DNA of 32,351 nucleotides from DASYYE01 sp035946955 (GTDB taxonomy: Bacteria > Actinomycetota > Actinomycetes > Streptosporangiales > Streptosporangiaceae). The notes under the pieces were generated by a model, which was given only the letters and a program-made list of their open reading frames with translations, ran no database searches and was not told the origin of the DNA. The stretch lies in assembly GCA_035946955.1 (NCBI GenBank), contig DASYYE010000048.1:1-32351 (forward strand), in the 5' to 3' direction. This document shows, one piece after another, positions 1-7,658 of this stretch. Both the position numbers and the translations under genes were made by a program. Every line of letters begins with the position of its first letter. Positions within the stretch are counted from its first letter, which is position 1.

Positions 1-336
1 CCCGAACGGGGTGTCCGCACCTGGGAACGTGTTAGCACCGTTGGTCGTCCCGATGAACGGGTTCACCATCGCCGCATAGTTGGTCACGGCGTGGACGTGG
101 TGTGTGGCGACGCTGGCAAGGCTGGTGGGCCCGGCCAGGACAGACAGTGCGATGGCTGTGGTGGCAGCGGCGCTGGCGCTGGCAGCGCGGCGCACAGTGC
201 TGGCGCAAGGTACGGCAGGGGTGGCCACCACGGCTGCGCGGGTGGTGGCACCAGGTGTGACCGCGTGCCCGGCCATGGTGATGGCCGGGTGCCGCCCGGG
301 TGACCAGTGTGATGTCACCCATCGTGTTAGTGACAC
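1..336 (-). CDS. Secreted GH92 family alpha-mannosidase, N-terminal part (runs off the left edge)
   Basis: Only the first 112 codons are in the window. The reading frame stays open to base 1 and ends in VNPFIGTTNGANTFPGADTP, the hallmark start of glycoside hydrolase family 92 (calcium-dependent exo-alpha-mannosidases that trim mannans or N-glycans outside the cell). Before it lies an export signal: a long N-region with an RR pair, then a hydrophobic Ala-rich stretch (AASASAAATTAIALSVLAG), with likely cleavage near ASVA or VHA. I chose GTG at 336 because AAGGTGG lies 7 nt upstream; an in-frame ATG at 276 has no visible ribosome binding site and would still leave a complete signal peptide. A promoter and a LacI-type operator lie 120-190 bp upstream. 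Family call is strong; substrate is inferred from the family only. Confidence 0.85.
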   Translation of the reverse strand, partial: MSLTRWVTSHWSPGRHPAITMAGHAVTPGATTRAAVVATPAVPCASTVRRAASASAAATTAIALSVLAGPTSLASVATHHVHAVTNYAAMVNPFIGTTNGANTFPGADTPFG

Positions 337-455
337 GCCTTTCCCACCTTTCAAGCGGGACCTCGGTTACGGGTTGCCGAGGGTTGGTGCCCTGCCCGTT
401 TCCAGGGCATGGCTGACCCAAATGGCACTGGGGTGGTCGGGACAGGGCCTATAGG

Positions 456-493
456 ATGGTTGGCCGATGACAACGTTGTCATCGACCAACCAT
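456..493. promoter_or_regulatory. LacI-family operator, 38-bp palindrome
   Basis: A 38-bp inverted repeat centred between 474 and 475 has a single mismatched pair (464/485). Its core TGACAACGTTGTCA (468-481) has the central CG and half-sites typical of LacI-family sugar regulators. It lies just downstream of the predicted -10 box of the GH92 gene, where a bound repressor would cover the transcription start. A GC-rich terminator is unlikely because no U-tract follows and no gene ends here. Confidence 0.7.
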
Positions 494-522
494 TTCCTAC
501 TCTCACGTAGTCCCCGCGTCAA
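494..522 (-). promoter_or_regulatory. Promoter of the GH92 gene
   Basis: On the minus strand, TTGACG (522-517) is followed after 17 nt by TAGGAA (499-494). The -35 box is close to the sigma-70-type consensus; the -10 box is imperfect. Transcription would start inside the palindrome at 456-493, consistent with repression by a LacI-type protein, and leave a leader of about 150 nt before the GTG at 336. Confidence 0.5.
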
Positions 523-806
523 GACCTAGCGAGTGACTACCGCGGTCCGTAACCACTTCACATTTCGGTAAAAAGCACACGCTCGTTGCAGGGTGCCGGC
601 CAGTGTCACGTCCCGTGGGCTCAGACCACTAAATGGATGCTGGCCAGCTGGGTTGAATGGAACGGTTCAAGCGAGACGCCAGCACCAGCAAATAGCGTTG
701 GCGCTGGCTATGACCGTGGCTCAGCGCAGGAGGCCGTCCGCAGGCGGAGACCGCTTGGGGCTAGCCCCTGCCACGTGGCGGTCCGGTGGAAGAGGCGGGT
801 GCGGCA
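523..806. other. Intergenic region between the GH92 gene and dppA
   Basis: The divergent gap between 336 and 807 is about 470 bp. Its left part holds the GH92 promoter and operator. From 523 to 806 I see no convincing gene, terminator or repeat. Short open frames here lack actinobacterial codon bias and ribosome binding sites. It presumably carries the dppA promoter, which I could not place. Confidence 0.5.
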
Positions 807-1631
807 ATGAAGGTGTTCCTGTCATCGGATATGGAAGGCACTGCGGGCGTTGTCGAGTGGGAACAGTGCGTTGGCGACGGGCCCGAGGCAGTCCAAGGAC
901 GGCGGCTGCTGCTCGGGGAGGTGAACGCCGCCATTGAGGGGGCCCTGGCCGGCGGTGCGAATGAGGTCGTAGTCAACGACTCGCACTCCGCCATGCGGAA
1001 CCTGCCACCGGATGGGCTCGCGGGCGGGGCGTCCTACATTGCGGGCAGCCACAAGCCGCTGTACATGATGCAGGGCCTCGATGGGAGCTTCGGCGCTGTC
1101 CTGTTCGTCTCCTACCACGGGTCTATGGGCGCGCCATCGGGGCTGTCACACACGTACAACCCCCGGGCGGTGGTGGAGGCGCGGCTGGACGGCGTGGTGA
1201 CCGGGGAGGCTGGGATCAATGCACTGGTGGCGGCGCACTACCGGGTGCCGGTAGTGCTGGTCACCGGGGACCAGGTGGCCTGCGAGGAGGCGGCCGCGCT
1301 GATCCCCGGGGTCCACCAGGCGGTGGTGAAGCACCCGGTCAGCCGGGCCGCCGCGCACAGCATGCACCCGAGCAAGGCGTGCGCGCTGATCCGTGAGACC
1401 ACGCAGAAGGCGGTCGAGGGCGCGGCCAGTGCCGTGCCGCCGAAGATCTCGCCAGGCGTCCTGGAGTTGTTCGTGCGGACGACCGACATCGCGGAGGCCG
1501 CGAGCTGGGTACGCGGTGCCGAGCGGGTGGGCCCGCGGAAACTGCGCATCCACGGGGACACCCTGCTCGACACCTACCGGTCGTTCTGCGCTGCCATCCT
1601 GCTGACCCGGGTCATCGCGCAGACGTCGTAG
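807..1631 (+). CDS. dppA: M55 family D-aminopeptidase (DppA-like)
   Basis: This encodes a 274-residue cytoplasmic zinc D-aminopeptidase that releases N-terminal D-amino acids (D-Ala in Bacillus DppA) from short peptides, probably for D-Ala-containing cell-wall peptide salvage. It opens with MKVFLSSDMEGTAG. The residues known as metal ligands or active-site positions in B. subtilis DppA fall at nearly identical numbers: D8, E10, H60 (NDSH), H104 (SYHG), H115 (SHTY) and E134 (TGEAG). Length matches the family (about 274). I prefer ATG 807 over GTG 786 because it gives the canonical N-terminus; GGAAGAGG lies 11 nt upstream. No peptide transporter gene is next to it, unlike the dpp operon of Bacillus. 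It converges with the lipoprotein gene, with a 15-bp gap. Confidence 0.9.
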   Translation: MKVFLSSDMEGTAGVVEWEQCVGDGPEAVQGRRLLLGEVNAAIEGALAGGANEVVVNDSHSAMRNLPPDGLAGGASYIAGSHKPLYMMQGLDGSFGAVLFVSYHGSMGAPSGLSHTYNPRAVVEARLDGVVTGEAGINALVAAHYRVPVVLVTGDQVACEEAAALIPGVHQAVVKHPVSRAAAHSMHPSKACALIRETTQKAVEGAASAVPPKISPGVLELFVRTTDIAEAASWVRGAERVGPRKLRIHGDTLLDTYRSFCAAILLTRVIAQTS

Positions 1632-1646
1632 ATGCTGTGGGTTTGG

Positions 1647-3212
1647 TCACTGGTAGGAGACCATGTCGGGCGGTGACCGCCTGGCCATGGTCTGCGACGG
1701 CGTGAGCATGGGGTGGTCCTTGGTGAGGAAGTTCTTCCACCCGAAGTAGACGTGCGCAGGGGCGGCGGCGGTTACCGCATCCCAGGTCTGCTGCTTCATG
1801 GCCGGGGTGCCCTGCCCGTCCATGTGGATGACGATCGCGAGATCGTCGTGGCTGGTGTTGAGGCCTTGTTCATCACTGATCATCGAGAGCCTGAACTGGT
1901 GCAGCACCAGGAGTTTCTGAGGCAGGTGGTCCCGCGCGGTGACCGCGGACAGCCAGTTCGCGACGGCGTTGACCTGGCTGCTGGTCACGCTGCCTATCTG
2001 TTGCAGGGGCAGCTGGTGTGGCATGAGCTTCCATTCCGGGTCGATGGCGAGCCCGACATCGGGCAGCTCGAGCAGCTTCCGGTACAGCTTGGCCTGGGCG
2101 AGCAGGTCCGCCCGGCCGGCCTGCAGGTCGAGGATGACGTACAGGCCCGCATGGGTGGCACGGTCCACCCATGGGCGGAGGTCGGCCACTGGCGTCAGGT
2201 AGGAGTAGGTGCCGCCTTCGGGTGCGTCCGCGCCCTGGGCGACGCTGGCGATGATCTCGAAGGCCGGGACCACCGGAACGTTGCTCAGCGACCGGTACCG
2301 CGCGGCTAGCCTCCTGGCCCGCGCGATGCTGGCGGCCAGCCCCTGCTCGCCGAGTGCCCCGAGCACAGGAGCACCCGGGTGGCCATACAGAGCGACGATC
2401 CGGTGCTGGGGGAAGAGGACCTGGCCGCCTCCGGGTAGCTGCTCTCCGGCCTCTGCCGCCGCAACCCGCCCGGCGAGCTGGACAGCTGGCCCAAACGCAG
2501 CCCCCAGCGCGAGCACCTGTGCTGGCCTGGCGGCCGACAGGGCAGCGATGGCAGCGGGATCAGCCCGCGGGTCATAGCCACGGACAGCAACCACGCTCAC
2601 GCCCGCTGCCTGCGCTGTGGCGGTAACGGCACTCGCCTTAGCGCTCGCGTCGCCTTGGCGGACCAGGAGCGCGACCTTGGTCAGTGGCGGCGGGGCCTTG
2701 GTGGCTGGCAGCTTCGCCAGGCTGGCCGTGACACGGATGCCGCGCAGCGTGGCTGACAGTGCCTTGGTGGAGAGGCCGACAGCCAGCACGGCGAGCGGGT
2801 GCAGCGCCCTGGCTTCCCGCTGCGCAATGGATGCTATAGATATTGCCCCGCCGCGTGGCAGCTGAGATGCCAGGAGCACCGGCGCGTGCACCCGCAGCGC
2901 GTCGGCAGCCGCGGTTGCCAGGGCCGGGCGGCTGTTGGCATCCGCGGCAACGAGGACGGGCGAGGAAGCAAACAATGTCCGGACGGCCTCGGCAGCCGCC
3001 GTCGTGGTCCCGCCCGCCAGGACCGACGATGCCGATGCCGGGGGGTGGAGGCGTGCCGCTGACGGCCTGGGCGGTGGTGGCTGTCCCGCGGCAGCCATGC
3101 TGCAGGCAGTACTGCCAAGACCAGCGAGCGACAGCACCAGGAGCACAGCTCTGGCTCGGTGCGGTACCCGCGCGCGGACCCTGCTGTGCAATAGACGGCA
3201 CCTGAGCATCAC
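1647..3212 (-). CDS. Secreted lipoprotein of unknown function
   Basis: The 521-residue protein has an arginine-rich N-terminus, a hydrophobic stretch (AVLLVLSLAGLGSTAC) and Cys37 in a loose lipobox (S-T-A-C; the usual Leu at -3 is missing), then a Pro/Ala/Ser-rich linker. Residues of about 65-280 alternate hydrophobic strands and Ala-rich helices, weakly like the cell-wall-binding repeat 2 fold (a run such as VLVAADANSRPALATAAADAL). Residues of about 300-521 look like a TIM-barrel-type domain with well-ordered segments (GLYVILDLQAG, VGLAIDPEWKL, LLVLHQFRLSMI, LAIVIHMDG, VYFGWKNFL) containing several acidic residues near strand ends. I do not recognise a named family. GTG 3212 has GAAGGA 9 nt upstream; ATG 3209 is the next codon. 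A surface role is inferred from the export signal only. Confidence 0.7.
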   Translation of the reverse strand: MMLRCRLLHSRVRARVPHRARAVLLVLSLAGLGSTACSMAAAGQPPPPRPSAARLHPPASASSVLAGGTTTAAAEAVRTLFASSPVLVAADANSRPALATAAADALRVHAPVLLASQLPRGGAISIASIAQREARALHPLAVLAVGLSTKALSATLRGIRVTASLAKLPATKAPPPLTKVALLVRQGDASAKASAVTATAQAAGVSVVAVRGYDPRADPAAIAALSAARPAQVLALGAAFGPAVQLAGRVAAAEAGEQLPGGGQVLFPQHRIVALYGHPGAPVLGALGEQGLAASIARARRLAARYRSLSNVPVVPAFEIIASVAQGADAPEGGTYSYLTPVADLRPWVDRATHAGLYVILDLQAGRADLLAQAKLYRKLLELPDVGLAIDPEWKLMPHQLPLQQIGSVTSSQVNAVANWLSAVTARDHLPQKLLVLHQFRLSMISDEQGLNTSHDDLAIVIHMDGQGTPAMKQQTWDAVTAAAPAHVYFGWKNFLTKDHPMLTPSQTMARRSPPDMVSYQ

Positions 3213-3457
3213 GACACCCCGTCCTTCGCGAACAACCCGACATCAGGTAAGACAGTGGGCAAACCTGATCGGTTGCGGCGAACTCCGGCAGGGCGAACCG
3301 TGCCGCGACCGCCACGCCGGTTCCGATGTTCCCCGGCCACGCGAACCCGGAAACACGCCCGTTTGTGTCGGCGGCCTCGCCGGTTCCAGGCGATACCATC
3401 AGCCGCGTGCGTGGACCGGACTCCACGCACATCACCGAGGAAACCAGCAGATCTCGG

Positions 3458-4741
3458 GTGTTCCCTGTGGATGACAGGCTGACTCTGGCTGTCCCCCCAG
3501 TGGTCAGGGCGAGGTATCTCGTCCCCACGGCGCTGGCGGCTGCCGAGGTGAAGGACCGGGTGCGCGAGGCCCTGCCATCGCGTGTCTGTGTCGAACTGGC
3601 GCGCGCAGTGGACAAGTCACTGGACACGTCCCTGGTCACCGTTACCGAGGTGCAGTCTTCGGCCGTGCAGGGGCTGCCGGTGAATCTGCAGCGCTACCTG
3701 GGCGCAACGGACGAGCAGGTCCAGGCGGTGATGGAGGCCAGTTCGCTGGTCCAGATACGCGCCGTCTACACCACGGGCTGGCCACCGATGCATGAATGGC
3801 TGGCCCGGAGCGCAGCCGGGGTGCTCGCGGCCGACCTGGGCGTGCCGTTAGTGGACACCCGCGTCCCGTCGGTGATGAGCGGTGAGAAGGCACTGGCCGC
3901 CCTGCCTGATACCAGTTGGCGGATCCGCCTCGCCGACTGGATGCTGAACCTCAACTCCGCCGGTGATCTGGGGCTGTGGTTCACCACGAAGGGACTGGGC
4001 CGGTTCGGACTGCCCGAATTGCAGGCCCACAATGTTCCGCCCAATCTGGCCGCGCGGTGGGGGTACGCGCTCAACGGGCTGGCGTCCGCACTGCTGGGAT
4101 TGTGGCTGCGTGCCCTGCAAGGACCGGGGGAGGACAGGCCGGCGTTCGTCGAGCTACCCGCCGAGGTCACGGTCAGCGAGGCCGACGTCGCCGATGCCCA
4201 GGGCGATGAGCCGCGGGGCGGCGGCAGCGCCCGGGTCCGGCTCACCCTCGACCCGGCGACCAGCGACCGCGCCGACAGCTTCCTGACCGTGCAGCCGCCC
4301 CACGACTTCGCCGCCTCCGCTGGCGAGCACGTCGCGGCGGTGTGCGCGGCGCTGTTCGGCAAGCCCGAGCCGAGTATCCAGCCCGCGCCGAGGCATGCGA
4401 TGGACCAGGCCATCGCCACCGCCCGGGGGCACCTGCCCGCTGCGCGCGAGCGACTACTGTCTGGGGACCTGCCGCTGGAGGCACGGCTGATGGTCAAACA
4501 CCAGGCCGCCACGACGGGCGCCAGGGAGTTCGTGTGGGCCTATGTCACGTCCTGGTCCCAGCCGGAGACGGTGCTCGCCACCTGCGCCGATGACGCACTG
4601 GGCGACCCCAGCATCCGGAGCGGGCGGCCTATCGTCATCCCAGCTGACAAGATCATCGACTGGGCGGTCTGGATCGACGGTCCCGGCGTCGTCGAGGGGG
4701 GCTGGACCAATGACCTGGTGGCCGGTGACGCTGAGGTCTAG
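3458..4741 (+). CDS. DUF2314 domain protein, function unknown
   Basis: The open frame encodes about 427 residues from this start. The C-terminal ~80 residues match DUF2314 in pattern: a VKHQA segment, EFVWAYVTSW, then SGRPIVIPADKIIDWAVW. The preceding ~340 residues are soluble, mixed alpha/beta and unrecognised; GLWFTTKGLGRFGLPELQ is the most ordered-looking stretch. No export signal is seen. The start is uncertain: the frame is open from an ATG at 3326, but the extra N-terminus looks like non-coding sequence, and GTG codons at 3407, 3458 and 3467 are also possible; none has a good ribosome binding site. Its stop overlaps that of the next gene: the two convergent genes share the palindrome CTAG (4738-4741). 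Confidence 0.65.
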   Translation: MFPVDDRLTLAVPPVVRARYLVPTALAAAEVKDRVREALPSRVCVELARAVDKSLDTSLVTVTEVQSSAVQGLPVNLQRYLGATDEQVQAVMEASSLVQIRAVYTTGWPPMHEWLARSAAGVLAADLGVPLVDTRVPSVMSGEKALAALPDTSWRIRLADWMLNLNSAGDLGLWFTTKGLGRFGLPELQAHNVPPNLAARWGYALNGLASALLGLWLRALQGPGEDRPAFVELPAEVTVSEADVADAQGDEPRGGGSARVRLTLDPATSDRADSFLTVQPPHDFAASAGEHVAAVCAALFGKPEPSIQPAPRHAMDQAIATARGHLPAARERLLSGDLPLEARLMVKHQAATTGAREFVWAYVTSWSQPETVLATCADDALGDPSIRSGRPIVIPADKIIDWAVWIDGPGVVEGGWTNDLVAGDAEV

Positions 4742-7173
4742 GCAAGGGCAGCCCCATATGCCCCATCGTGATCTCCGCGACCGGCCCCGGGCTTCGGTAG
4801 GAGAGCCTGCTCGGTCCAGACGGTCTTGCCGTCGGGGGTGTAGCGGGTGCCCCAGGCCTGGAGGAGCCGGCCGACGATGTACAGGCCGCGCCCGAATTCG
4901 TCGAGCGTGCCGGGGTGGCGCAAGCGCGGCGCGACGGAACTGCCGTCGTGGACCTCGCAGCTGATGTTGAGGTCCTTGATGATGCGCAGCCACATGGGCG
5001 GGGTGCCGTAGCGGATGGCGTTGGTGACGAGTTCGCTGACGATCAGTTCGGTGGCCTGCGCGGTTTCCTCGTCCACTTTCCAGGCGGTGAGCTTGCGGCG
5101 CACGTGAGCGCGTGCCCTTCCGGCTGCCTCGGGATCGGGGCCGAACTGCCACATGCCGGTTTGCCCAGGCGGGAAGACGCGGGTGCGGGCGAGGACGAGG
5201 ACCGCATCGCCAGGGCGGGGACCGTCCCGCAGCGAGTAGACGACGTCGTCGCACAGGTCCTGAAGCGGGCGTCCAGCATCGGCCAGGATCCGACGGAGGG
5301 GGCACTGGTCGCCCGGGTCACCGGATGGGACAGCAGGCAGGATGGATGGGGTGTAAAAGGCGAGAACGCCGCCGGCGGCGAGCTTGACGGTGGCCGCCGT
5401 GAAGGGCGGACCGTCAGACGTGCCCAGGAGGGGCCCGGAAGGGACATGGGGGACCTCGACGGCAGTGCCGTCCCGGGAGACGATGACGGGTGGGGGGTGG
5501 TGGGCCCGGGCGTACGTGCACGTGTGGGCGAGGGGGTCATAGATCGCGTACACGCAGCTTGCGGTCAGCGGCTCGCGTTGGCTGGGGTCACTGGGCGGGA
5601 GCGCGGCGCGTTCGCCGGCCAACAAGATCGCGGTGTCGTTGAGGCGCGCGAGAAGCTCGTCGGGCTCCAGGTCGAGTCTGGCCAGGGACCGGACGACAGT
5701 CCGCATCGCTCCCATGGCGGCGGCGGCCTGGATGCCCTGGCCGCTGATCTCGCCGACCACCAGGGCGGTGCGGGCGCCGGCCACGGTGAACGAGTCGTAC
5801 CAGCCTCCCCCGCCCGCATCGCCGAACACCTGCGCGTGGGCAGTCTCGATGCCAGTCTGCGAGCACCGGCGCGCGGGCAGCAGCCCGCGCTGAACGGCCG
5901 CGGCAATGGTGTGCTCGTGGGTGTACAAGCGAGCCCGGTCGATGGACAACGCTGTCTCGGCGGCCAGCCCGAGGGCGAAGTCGGCTTCCATTTCATCGAA
6001 GGAACCTGCCTGCTCGGTGCGGTAGAGGCTGAGCAAGCCGAATACAGCGCCACGCAGCGCCAGGGGCACGGCCAAGAGTGCCCGGGCACCGGATGCACGG
6101 ATCGCCTCGGCGCGCGCCGGGTCGGCCGACAGCCAGGGCATATCGGGCCCCAGGTCAAGCACGCGCGGCTTGAGGTCGGTCAGAACTTGCGCGTACGGGC
6201 TCGGGAACGGCAGTGTGTGCAAGTCACCCGCGGGGTGTGCCAGCACCTCGGGCTCGCCGACGCCGTAGCGGAAGGCCGCACGGCGCAGCGGAACCTCCCG
6301 CCCGAGCGGAGCCAACGGCGGGTCCTCACCGCGGATAACGGAGTCCACCACCTCCACCACCGCGATGTCGGCGAAGTCCGGCACCAGGGCATCCACCACG
6401 TCCTGGCAGGTGGCCACCACATCGAGTGTCCGCCCTACCCGCGCGCGCAGCTCGCGGAAGACGCGGAGGCGGGCGCGCTTTTTTTCGAGTTCGCCGGCAT
6501 CCGCCAGCACCGCCGCCACCCCCAGGACCGCGCCGTGCTGGTCCTCCAAGCGGAACGCCGAGACCCAGCATGCCCGTCCCGGCACATCCCGGAGACTCAA
6601 GCGCACCACCCGCCCCGGCGCGGGAACGCCAGTGTCCAGCACCTCACGCAGCATCGCCTCGATCTGGCTGGGGGCGGCGAGACTGTGCACTTCGGTGAGG
6701 CGGCGCCCCAGCACCCGTTCCGCCGGCACACCGCCCATGATCTGCGTGGCTAGGCCAGCCGACACGATCCGCAGCTCGGTGTCGAGCACATACAGGCCGG
6801 CCGGTGCGTGAGCGAACCAGGCTTGGGCCGCCGCGGCCTGCACGTCAGCAATCGTGGCCCCGCCCTGGGCTGCCTGGAAGACAGCCCATTCCACAGTGCC
6901 GTCCCGGCGCTCCATGGGCCGCACCCGCAGGTCGCCGACGGCGCGGGCGTCCACGCCAGGGGGCAGCAGCACGTTAGCGCGGCCCGGCCGCGCATCGCTA
7001 CGAACCCCCGCCGCTATCCGGGTGCGCAGGTGTGCCACCGGCTGCCCGACGACCTCCTCGGCCGTGCACCCCACCAGCTTCTCCGCCTGGCGGCTCCATT
7101 GCACCACCACGCCGTTGCTGTCCACGACCAGCAGAAACGCATCGACATCCACCGTGACCACCCCGTTACTCAT
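4738..7173 (-). CDS. PAS-PAS-GAF-SpoIIE-HATPase regulator with a degenerate phosphatase site
   Basis: This 811-residue protein has PAS-like domains at about 8-100 and 118-225, a GAF domain at about 240-415, a SpoIIE/PP2C-type domain at about 435-663 and an RsbW-type HATPase at about 675-790. Such proteins control anti-anti-sigma factors: the kinase part phosphorylates them and the SpoIIE part reverses this. The kinase boxes are intact (SELVTNA with N718; VHDG with D743; GRGLYIV 761-767). In the phosphatase part several conserved acidic positions are changed: GGDWYD is GGGWYD (G457), GDVxGHG reads GEISGQG (E475, Q479), YTDG reads YTPS (P609) and DD reads GD (G655). I infer a pseudophosphatase acting as sensor plus kinase. 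ATG 7173 has GGGGT close upstream. No sigma or anti-sigma partner gene is adjacent. Confidence 0.88.
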   Translation of the reverse strand: MSNGVVTVDVDAFLLVVDSNGVVVQWSRQAEKLVGCTAEEVVGQPVAHLRTRIAAGVRSDARPGRANVLLPPGVDARAVGDLRVRPMERRDGTVEWAVFQAAQGGATIADVQAAAAQAWFAHAPAGLYVLDTELRIVSAGLATQIMGGVPAERVLGRRLTEVHSLAAPSQIEAMLREVLDTGVPAPGRVVRLSLRDVPGRACWVSAFRLEDQHGAVLGVAAVLADAGELEKKRARLRVFRELRARVGRTLDVVATCQDVVDALVPDFADIAVVEVVDSVIRGEDPPLAPLGREVPLRRAAFRYGVGEPEVLAHPAGDLHTLPFPSPYAQVLTDLKPRVLDLGPDMPWLSADPARAEAIRASGARALLAVPLALRGAVFGLLSLYRTEQAGSFDEMEADFALGLAAETALSIDRARLYTHEHTIAAAVQRGLLPARRCSQTGIETAHAQVFGDAGGGGWYDSFTVAGARTALVVGEISGQGIQAAAAMGAMRTVVRSLARLDLEPDELLARLNDTAILLAGERAALPPSDPSQREPLTASCVYAIYDPLAHTCTYARAHHPPPVIVSRDGTAVEVPHVPSGPLLGTSDGPPFTAATVKLAAGGVLAFYTPSILPAVPSGDPGDQCPLRRILADAGRPLQDLCDDVVYSLRDGPRPGDAVLVLARTRVFPPGQTGMWQFGPDPEAAGRARAHVRRKLTAWKVDEETAQATELIVSELVTNAIRYGTPPMWLRIIKDLNISCEVHDGSSVAPRLRHPGTLDEFGRGLYIVGRLLQAWGTRYTPDGKTVWTEQALLPKPGAGRGDHDGAYGAALA

Positions 7174-7440
7174 TGTCTACCCCGCCCGCTGAGTCATCAC
7201 TCCGCCGCAGCGCGCACGAGCCGGTGGGGGCCTTGCCGCACATCTCGGTTCAGGTGGAATCGCTGAGGAAGGCGGTGGGGGGCAGCCGCGGCGAGAGAGC
7301 CTGGGCCGGCCATCCCGACGTGGGAAACTCATCGTGCACCCGTGGTCCAGAACCGGCGGATCTGGGCGAGCGTGCCTGTGGGACTAGCCGGCCACCACGA
7401 CGTTCAATTAAAAAAAGAAGACCTTTCGGCAATTGGTTGA
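7174..7440. other. Intergenic region upstream of the structured leader
   Basis: This is the left part of the 485-bp divergent gap between the SpoIIE-type gene and the coiled-coil gene. It must hold the promoter of the SpoIIE-type gene (minus) and probably that of the leader (plus), but I find no clear -35/-10 pair. An A-rich patch (7408-7420) stands out against the GC-rich surroundings. A 146-codon open frame crossing it (7173-7613) has poor codon bias and no family resemblance, so I do not call it. Confidence 0.4.
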
Positions 7441-7637
7441 ACCACGCTCATAACGAAAGCCCCGTGTGGGCTAGGGACGCAAAGCACAGCCGGGAGCTGA
7501 CGCTGACCCGCTTCGGCCCGGCCGCGTCGGCGTCGCTGTGGGATGGGGTGACTCTTGACCCGGAGGGCAGGCTGTGGGCCCGATGGCTGGGACTGACGAT
7601 CCCTGGAACGTAGCGCAGGGATCCATCCTGTTGCGCT
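7441..7637 (+). promoter_or_regulatory. Structured 5' leader with a c-di-GMP-I (GEMM)-like core, possible riboswitch
   Basis: GGGACGCAAAGC at 7474-7485 is identical to the most conserved block of the c-di-GMP-I (GEMM) aptamer, and ACGCTCA at 7444-7450 resembles its upstream ACGCACA block. Between them AGCCC/GGGCT (7458-7462 with 7468-7472) forms a hairpin in the place of the aptamer's first stem-loop. After the core, GCCGGG (7489-7494) pairs with CCCGGC (7517-7522). Further down two mutually exclusive hairpins can form: GATCCCT 7598-7604 with AGGGATC 7617-7623, or AGCGCAGGGAT 7612-7622 with ATCCTGTTGCGCT 7625-7637, as in a switching platform 20 nt before the GTG at 7659. Against it, the canonical GGCAAACC half is not recognisable and the short GC pair next to the AAA is missing. 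It could be a variant, a different structured RNA or chance. Confidence 0.35.
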
Positions 7638-7658
7638 GCGGACGGTAACATCGGCGGC

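Noticed and set aside
455..495. Reading the 38-bp palindrome as a transcription terminator
   Set aside because: No gene ends here and no T-run follows; symmetry and core fit a LacI operator beside a promoter.
4915..6753. A 612-codon plus-strand open frame opposite the SpoIIE-type gene
   Set aside because: It is antisense to a gene with clear PAS, GAF and HATPase motifs; its translation is low-complexity and matches no family. Long antisense frames are expected at this GC content.
7173..7613. A 146-codon plus-strand frame covering the structured leader
   Set aside because: Low coding bias, includes the A-rich patch, and the RNA structure in the same stretch explains the conservation-like motifs better.
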